A stretch of DNA of 64,000 nt, from contig JALHMH010000009.1 in the NCBI GenBank assembly GCA_022844165.1, positions 62,001 through 126,000 of the forward strand. The letters are read 5' to 3'. Under the pieces are notes generated by a model that was given only the letters and a program-made list of their open reading frames with translations, was not told the DNA's origin and ran no database searches. Position numbers and translations under genes: made by a program. Positions within the stretch are counted from its first letter, which is position 1; each line of letters opens with the position of its first letter. This DNA is from Lysobacterales bacterium (lineage in GTDB: Bacteria; Pseudomonadota; Gammaproteobacteria; Xanthomonadales; SZUA-5). Below, one piece after another: positions 58,626 through 64,000 of the stretch.

Positions 58626-60311
58626 TCAGAGCACGTACTTGGGCGGTGGATCGGTGCTCAGAGTGAGTCCTCGTGGAGCAAGAGGGCACATCTGCGGAGA
58701 ACTTGAGGGCAGTTCGTTCGATAACTCATCTGGGCGCGTAACATAGAGGTCCGGCAGATAAAACAGGGTCAACGGACGATTGGCCATCGTTTCAAGTTGC
58801 TCTTTAGTTACGGAGGCAGCCAGCGAGTCCGGCAGCAAACTGAATCCGCGCAGCAGGAGGGGCAGCGCTCTGGGTGTTCGGATTACGCCGCCACACTGGA
58901 GTTCGCTTTGTTGAAGCTTCTGTTGGATCAAGTCGGTGTTAGCCGAAAGCGTTAGCCGGGCAAATTCCGGCGCGCCAATCGCATAGGGCAGCGAAATGCC
59001 CAGCGCAAACAAGGCGTACAACCACGCGCCTGCGATAGAACGGACCCGACTCATCGGAACGCGGGATAACGCATCGGCGGCGATCAGTGCCAGCAGCGCG
59101 TGCAAAGGCAAAAAGTATCGCACCGTCTGAGCGATATCCATCGTGCCCCAAAAATAACAAAGTTGAATAGCCGTTATAATGAGGATCCCGGTCGCCACAT
59201 ACCCCCAGGCCACTAATTCCTTCTTTCCCCGAAAAAAACGGAGAAAAACCAGGAAAATACCCGCCGCTGCAAGCACATAAACCAGACCATTGCCGGTCTG
59301 AGTCGGTCCAACACCACTGTAGAAGTGGCGCCCAAGGCCCATTGCATTCACGAGAAAGTAGTCGAACGCCCAGGCATCGTCGCGGCCCGGTGGCAGTTCA
59401 TAGTTGAAAGGCAGTGCCCGGCGCCAGGCTGCCGGCACGAAGAGCCAAGGGACGAGCAGCACAGACAACTGCAAGAGCGGCGCATGACGAAGTACGACGC
59501 GCACCGATGCCACAGCGACCACTAACCCGGCCAGCGCGCCCGCCTCATGGCGAAGTTGCGCCAGATTCGCTGCGGCCGCAACCATGAGCCAAAAACTGCG
59601 GCGATCTCCTCTCAAGATAAAGCTTGTACCGATATGCAGGAAAAACAATAGGAAAAGCAGGTTCGGGATGTCAAAGGTTCCACTGCGCGCATGAACAGAG
59701 AACAGTGGAAATGCGGCGAGAAGAATAGCGGCCAGCCATGCTGTGCCGGTGTCCAGTTTGCGTCTTGCGATTCTGATGACCAGCACCAGACACGCCCAGG
59801 CACAGGCTGTACTAACCACAATTCCGTTGTCGGCATCGACGCCGGATACCGCATGGACCATCGCCATCATGGTCGGGAACAGTGTCCCTCGTTTATCCAA
59901 GGTTGCTTCCAGAACGACTAAGTCGCCCACATCGCTGTAGACGCCGGCAATCGGCGCCAACGCTGTCCCCGTGAAGTAGACGCCGAAGCTCGTCGACGCC
60001 ATCAGCGAAGCGTCTGCTTCAATCAACGCACGGCCTGGGATCAGCAAAGTCAGGCCACCCACGATTGCTGCTGCAAAGAGCATGTCAAGCCAAAGGGCAC
60101 GCCGCGACCTGCCTGTCTGGTGCCAGATCGATATGCAAACGAACATCGCCAGCGTCAGCACAGACAATGCGGGTGACCAATCCGTGTAGCGCGCGAGACG
60201 TACCTCAATCGGCAGCAGAAAGCCTTGCTGGATGGCCAAGGCGCCAGAGATCGCGACGGCGCCGAGAATCAGAAGTTGGCGAGGGCCGCGTAGCGTTTCA
60301 CTCAACTGCAT
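58626..60311 (-). CDS. Polytopic membrane protein, GT-C glycosyltransferase-like (paralogue 1)
   Basis: A 561-residue protein with about eleven membrane helices and a C-terminal soluble domain (about 460-561). The architecture resembles GT-C (glycosyltransferase family 39/87-type) enzymes that use lipid-linked sugars: a first loop after helix 3 carries acidic residues ('ALIEADASLMASTS', where such enzymes have a catalytic Asp/Glu), followed by 'TGTALAPIAGVYSDVGD' and 'DKRGTLFPTMMAMVH'. That block is clearly shared with the gene at 63447, so the two are paralogues. No donor or acceptor can be named. It converges on pilC and is divergent from the MFS/spermidine-synthase fusion. Start is ATG at 60311. 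Confidence 0.7.
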   Translation of the reverse strand: MQLSETLRGPRQLLILGAVAISGALAIQQGFLLPIEVRLARYTDWSPALSVLTLAMFVCISIWHQTGRSRRALWLDMLFAAAIVGGLTLLIPGRALIEADASLMASTSFGVYFTGTALAPIAGVYSDVGDLVVLEATLDKRGTLFPTMMAMVHAVSGVDADNGIVVSTACAWACLVLVIRIARRKLDTGTAWLAAILLAAFPLFSVHARSGTFDIPNLLFLLFFLHIGTSFILRGDRRSFWLMVAAAANLAQLRHEAGALAGLVVAVASVRVVLRHAPLLQLSVLLVPWLFVPAAWRRALPFNYELPPGRDDAWAFDYFLVNAMGLGRHFYSGVGPTQTGNGLVYVLAAAGIFLVFLRFFRGKKELVAWGYVATGILIITAIQLCYFWGTMDIAQTVRYFLPLHALLALIAADALSRVPMSRVRSIAGAWLYALFALGISLPYAIGAPEFARLTLSANTDLIQQKLQQSELQCGGVIRTPRALPLLLRGFSLLPDSLAASVTKEQLETMANRPLTLFYLPDLYVTRPDELSNELPSSSPQMCPLAPRGLTLSTDPPPKYVL

Positions 60312-60423
60312 GGCATCGCCTCAACGTCCTTCGAATCGGCGCAACATGTCGGACTTCGGTGCTCAATGCAATAGCCCAGACTGCGCCGAACCGGCTAACA
60401 TCCGCGACTTCTTTCATAGGCCA

Positions 60424-63420
60424 ATGGTCATGACCGACTCCACCCAACTGACTCGCCCGGCGTTGCTGCTGATACTGTTGTTCTTCATCCTGTCGGGCAT
60501 CAGTGGGCTCATTTACCAGTCCGTCTGGTCGCAGTACCTTGGACTAATACTGGGTCACGCGGCCTATGCACAATCGCTGGTGTTGTCGACCTTCATGGGC
60601 GGCATGGCGCTCGGCGCGTGGTGGGCATCGCGTTTGCTGTCGCGAATTTCCCGGTTGGTCCATGCCTATGGCGCGCTGGAAGGTGCGATTGGCCTTTTTG
60701 GCTTGGCGTTCCATGTGGTTTTTCTTTGGGTCTCAGCGGCGCTGTTTGAGCACATTCTGCCGAACCTGCCTGCCTCAATGAACGACTTCGCGCGTTACAT
60801 GACGGCTCTCTTGTTGATACTGCCGCAGACGATTCTGCTCGGCATGACCTTTCCGATCATGAGTGCCGGGTTGATTCGGTGGCAACCGCTGTCGGCAGGA
60901 AGGGTCCTCGGCGGCCTTTATTTCTTCAATAGTATTGGTGCTGCCATCGGCGCTCTGCTGGCGACGTTCTGGTTCGTGCCCACGGCGGGTTTGCCCGGTG
61001 CGATGGTCATTGCTGGCAGTTTGAATCTATTGATCGCGGCGGCCGTGGTACTGCTGCGGGTACCACCTAAACCCAGCGTTGAAACCAGCGCCACCAGAGT
61101 CTTGACCAGCGACCAACAACGTCTGCTGCGGTTTGTGCTGGTGTCCGCGTTCATCACCGGGGCCGCGTCCTTTATGTACGAAATCGGCTGGGTACGCATG
61201 TTGTCATTGGCGCTGGGATCCAGCCTGCATGCCTTCGAATTGATGCTCGCTGCGTTCATCGGCGGCCTGGCGTTCGGTGGCCTTTATGTCCGCGGGAAAT
61301 TGGACAAACTCACCGATCCGCTGCGTTGGTTCGGATGGATTCAGGTGTTCATGGGACTGGCCGCATTGGCAACGTTGCCTCTGTATGACGGCGTTTTTGA
61401 GTTTGTCGCTTGGTTGCTCAAAGCGCTCGCTCGGACGCCAGATGGTTATGTCTTGTACAACCTCGCGACTGCCGCGATCGCTATTGTCATCATGGTGCCG
61501 GCGGCTTTTTTGGCAGGCATGACGCTACCGATTATGACTTATGCGTTGCTGAGAAATGGCATTGGCGAGCGCGCCATCGGCTGGGTCTACGCGGCCAATA
61601 CGGTGGGTGCGATTGCCGGCGTCATGCTCATGGTCCACGTGGTGTTGCCGGCACTGGGGCTGAAACTATCGATGATGTTGGCGGCAACCATCGATATTGC
61701 CTTGGGTGTGGTGGTTTTGCGGATGTTGAGCGAGCGACAGTCGGTTCGCGAATATGCCGTCGCCATGGGGTTACTCGTGGGCGGTGTTGTGTTGGTGCAC
61801 TGGAGTGCAGCGTTTTCGCCGGAACGCCTGAATTCAGGCGTTTACCGGACCGGACGGTCAACCCTGAAGGGCGACGTACTTGTGCACCGTGATGGCAAGA
61901 CCGCGACTGTCGCTCTAATCGGTGATCCTGCAGAAACGCTGGTGATCTCGACCAATGGCAAACCGGACGCATCGATAAGAATGGCCGAAGGCAAGGACCC
62001 CACAAGCGACGAGCCCACCATGATCCTGGCCGGGCTGCTTGCCCTGGCACACCACCCCAAGCCGAAGCTGATTGCGAACATTGGATTTGGCTCTGGGCTC
62101 ACCTCGCACACGTTGGCTTCAAATCCACTGCCCGAAAGGCTGGTCACGATCGAAATCGAACGTGCCATGGTCGAGGTCGCGAAAGGCTTCGGCGCCAGGG
62201 TGGAGCGTGCCTACTCAGATCCTCGAAGTGAGTTCGTATTCGACGATGCCAGAGCGTTTTTTGCTCGCAGTCGCGAGCGCTTCGATGTGATTGTCTCGGA
62301 ACCATCGAATCCCTGGGTCAGCGGCGTGGCCAAACTATTTTCCGAGGAGTTTTACCAGATTGTGCCCAGCTTTCTGGCTGACGACGGACTGTTGATCCAA
62401 TGGGTGCAGGCGTACGAGATCTCGGACATCACGTTACTGACGATACTGCGAGCGCTGGACAACAATTTTGCTGACTACATCATCTATGTCTCAAACCACA
62501 CGGACTTGTTAATCGTTGCCTCACCGACACGCCAAGTACCTGCGATACATCAACACGCTTTCGCGGGCCACACGGCGAACGTTGCTTCGCGGGTAGGCAT
62601 CGAGTCGATAAGCGATCTCAGGGCTCGGCAGTTCATTGATCGCAACTGGATCAGAGCGATGCTGGCCGCCTCACCGGGGCCGACCAACTCAGATTTTTTC
62701 CCGCTGGTCGCCCACCGAGCACCACGTGATCGATTCTCGGGGGCGCTAGCCACAGGAATTGCGGGAATCGCGAACGGGCCAGGTTCGGCATTGCAGCTCC
62801 TGGATAGAGAAGATGACTCGTTCCTGTCGCTCACGTCCACCAAGGGTAAAGGACTTACTGGTGCCGTCCAGGATCGGTTGGACGGGATTGCGATCCTGGA
62901 CACTCTAAGTGGCAAGGCGTCAGGCTCAAAGGGGCGTAACGGCCTAAGTGCCGAAGTGCTCCGTGCCTGGGCTTCCCGCTGTTTTGGTGGCGTGCAAGCC
63001 GGCGAATTGAGCAGACTGGCTTTGGAAACGTTCACCGCTAGCGTACGGAACACGGCTCGATCTGAGTACGCTCCCGTATGGGCCGATCAAACCTGGGCCG
63101 AGTGCGAAAACAGGCCTGAGTCGATTTCCAAGATGCTGGACGTTATCGCTTCAGCAGCCGGGCGTGAGCCGGAGCTATTGCTGGAACGCAGTTTGGCCGT
63201 CATCAATTCGATCCCAGAGATCCCTGCCGGAGCGATGGCACATTTGTACGGCTTGGCGCTCGTCGGCGCCGATCGCGTGAAGTCGCTGGACGATGTTCGT
63301 CAACTCAAAGCGGCCATTGATGGCGGCGCTGTTCCTCTGAATGCTACGGAGCGCTTTCAACTAGCAACCGTCGCCGCCTACGTGGAACGACGAATCTTGG
63401 ATCAGCAGCAGTCCGAATAG
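60424..63420 (+). CDS. Fused MFS-type membrane domain and spermidine-synthase-like protein
   Basis: A 998-residue protein of the 'fused MFS/spermidine synthase' type. Up to fourteen helices (about 10-455) come first, with 'FFILSGISGLIYQSVWSQYLG' (read in parts) and 'GAASFMYEIGWVRMLSLALG', the repeated halves of this family. Then comes a methyltransferase-fold domain (about 490-740) with 'NIGFGSGLTSHTL' (SAM/dcSAM loop), 'TIEIERAMVEVAK' and the spermidine-synthase-like 'SEPSNPWVSGVAKLFSEEFYQ'. The catalytic Asp pair of true SpeE reads Ser-Glu-Pro here, so aminopropyl transfer is doubtful. The last 230 residues are an extra helical domain I do not recognise. Start: ATG at 60424 (60430 also possible). 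Confidence 0.85.
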   Translation: MVMTDSTQLTRPALLLILLFFILSGISGLIYQSVWSQYLGLILGHAAYAQSLVLSTFMGGMALGAWWASRLLSRISRLVHAYGALEGAIGLFGLAFHVVFLWVSAALFEHILPNLPASMNDFARYMTALLLILPQTILLGMTFPIMSAGLIRWQPLSAGRVLGGLYFFNSIGAAIGALLATFWFVPTAGLPGAMVIAGSLNLLIAAAVVLLRVPPKPSVETSATRVLTSDQQRLLRFVLVSAFITGAASFMYEIGWVRMLSLALGSSLHAFELMLAAFIGGLAFGGLYVRGKLDKLTDPLRWFGWIQVFMGLAALATLPLYDGVFEFVAWLLKALARTPDGYVLYNLATAAIAIVIMVPAAFLAGMTLPIMTYALLRNGIGERAIGWVYAANTVGAIAGVMLMVHVVLPALGLKLSMMLAATIDIALGVVVLRMLSERQSVREYAVAMGLLVGGVVLVHWSAAFSPERLNSGVYRTGRSTLKGDVLVHRDGKTATVALIGDPAETLVISTNGKPDASIRMAEGKDPTSDEPTMILAGLLALAHHPKPKLIANIGFGSGLTSHTLASNPLPERLVTIEIERAMVEVAKGFGARVERAYSDPRSEFVFDDARAFFARSRERFDVIVSEPSNPWVSGVAKLFSEEFYQIVPSFLADDGLLIQWVQAYEISDITLLTILRALDNNFADYIIYVSNHTDLLIVASPTRQVPAIHQHAFAGHTANVASRVGIESISDLRARQFIDRNWIRAMLAASPGPTNSDFFPLVAHRAPRDRFSGALATGIAGIANGPGSALQLLDREDDSFLSLTSTKGKGLTGAVQDRLDGIAILDTLSGKASGSKGRNGLSAEVLRAWASRCFGGVQAGELSRLALETFTASVRNTARSEYAPVWADQTWAECENRPESISKMLDVIASAAGREPELLLERSLAVINSIPEIPAGAMAHLYGLALVGADRVKSLDDVRQLKAAIDGGAVPLNATERFQLATVAAYVERRILDQQQSE

Positions 63421-63446
63421 TCACAATTAGATCAAAAAGGCTGCCA

Positions 63447-64000
63447 TTGTTCGGTCTCCTTCCAAGCCCCAACGAATTCCCTTTGCGTTGGGGCTTGTTG
63501 CTGATCGCTTCCGGACTGGCGGCGATCAAGGTTGGCTTCTTCCTTCCGGCCAGGGTGGATCTCGCGGTTTACCATCTGTTTGCGCCTTCGCTGGCTTTGC
63601 TGACGCAAGTCGGCATTGTCACGCTCGCGGTCTTGTATGCCCGAAGCTACCCTGGCGCGGGCCGATGGGCTGACCTGCTGGCGGCGTCATTGCTGATGGT
63701 TGTCATCGTTCTTCTCGTGCCTGCAGAGCGCCGCATCGAGAGCGACGAGTCGCGAATGCTGGTCACTTCGCTTTCGATTCTGCACAACGGGACGGCGCTG
63801 GCGCCCGCAGCGGGCATCATCGACGATCAAGGCGTACTGTCCGCAACGGAAGCCATGTACGACAAGCGCGGGGTGTTTTTTCCGACGCAGCTGGCGTTGT
63901 TGCACTCCGTTCTTGGCTATTCGACGGAGCACCCGTTCCTGCTGAATATCTTCGCAGGCGTGCTGGCGCTATTCGCTGTAGGGCGGCTGGCAAGGCGCTT
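63447..64000 (+). CDS. Polytopic membrane protein, GT-C-like (paralogue 2), cut by window end
   Basis: The first 184 codons of a gene that runs past the window. The apparent start is TTG at 63447, with AAAAAGG 6 bp upstream; no ATG is available in frame. Three or four membrane helices alternate with short loops. The segment 'IESDESRMLVTSLSILHNGTALAP', 'AAGIIDDQGVLSATEAMYDKRGVFFPTQLALLH' (read in parts) matches the block 'IEADASLMASTSF...TGTALAP...DKRGTLFP' of the 58626-60311 protein, so the pair descend from one ancestor. The acidic 'ESDES' in the first loop is where GT-C enzymes keep a catalytic residue. It begins 27 bp after the MFS/spermidine-synthase gene and is probably in its operon. 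Confidence 0.7.
   Translation, partial: MFGLLPSPNEFPLRWGLLLIASGLAAIKVGFFLPARVDLAVYHLFAPSLALLTQVGIVTLAVLYARSYPGAGRWADLLAASLLMVVIVLLVPAERRIESDESRMLVTSLSILHNGTALAPAAGIIDDQGVLSATEAMYDKRGVFFPTQLALLHSVLGYSTEHPFLLNIFAGVLALFAVGRLARR

Overview
The window is a GC-rich, densely coded piece of a gammaproteobacterial chromosome, most probably from the Lysobacterales (Xanthomonadales) or a close relative. This is an inference from gene content: sdhCDAB order, thrS-infC-rpmI-rplT-pheS, an EXDD-type RelA, a lipoyl-domain E3, a TonB receptor ending in Phe, a TfpX/TfpZ pilin accessory gene, and secreted proteins with lineage-typical motifs. I ran no database search. No IS element, prophage, CRISPR array or rRNA operon was seen; the only RNA gene found is one tRNA-Val.

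Layout. 1-3.7 kb: end of holC, a GNAT-like gene, a secreted protein and ygfZ. 3.7-7.5 kb: a DUF1674/SdhAF4-type gene followed by sdhCDAB. 7.6-12.5 kb: a dispersed hairpin repeat, tRNA-Val(GAC), then the translation cluster thrS, infC (apparent AUA start), rpmI, rplT and pheS, with no pheT. 12.6-15 kb: an overlapping NTF2-like / ECF sigma / Ser-Thr kinase operon. 15-23 kb (mostly minus strand): EamA transporter, SRAP peptidase, potassium channel, YciI-like protein, purL, dsbC and a hemolysin-III family protein. 23-33 kb: a large TonB receptor divergent from speE, an exported protein, bioH, a truC-like gene, an array of five hairpins next to the second repeat copy, a DUF4410 lipoprotein, dnaG and tdk. 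33-41 kb: a small membrane protein, hrpA (carrying a palindromic in-frame insertion), then a tyrosine-degradation unit (marR-type regulator divergent from hpd and hmgA, with a 14-bp perfect palindrome between them). 41-50 kb: SPOR protein, LprI-like protein, lpdA, DUF2059 protein, a second Ser-Thr kinase with a co-translated exported partner, and a large secreted protein. 50-58.6 kb: relA, pilR, tfpZ-like, a sigma-54 promoter, pilA, pilB and pilC. 58.6-64 kb: two related polytopic membrane proteins (GT-C-like) on either side of a large MFS/spermidine-synthase fusion; the last is cut by the window end.

How the genes work together. SDH genes lie with two likely Fe-S/flavin assembly helpers (YgfZ, DUF1674). 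The translation cluster carries two probable autoregulatory devices, an AUA start on infC and a possible L20-binding pseudoknot before rpmI. PilR and a sigma-54 promoter in front of pilA form a pilin control circuit, but the partner kinase gene pilS is not in the window. The least familiar material is the hairpin array (29.6-29.75 kb), the repeat inside hrpA, the two kinase operons, and the membrane-protein trio at 58.6-64 kb.
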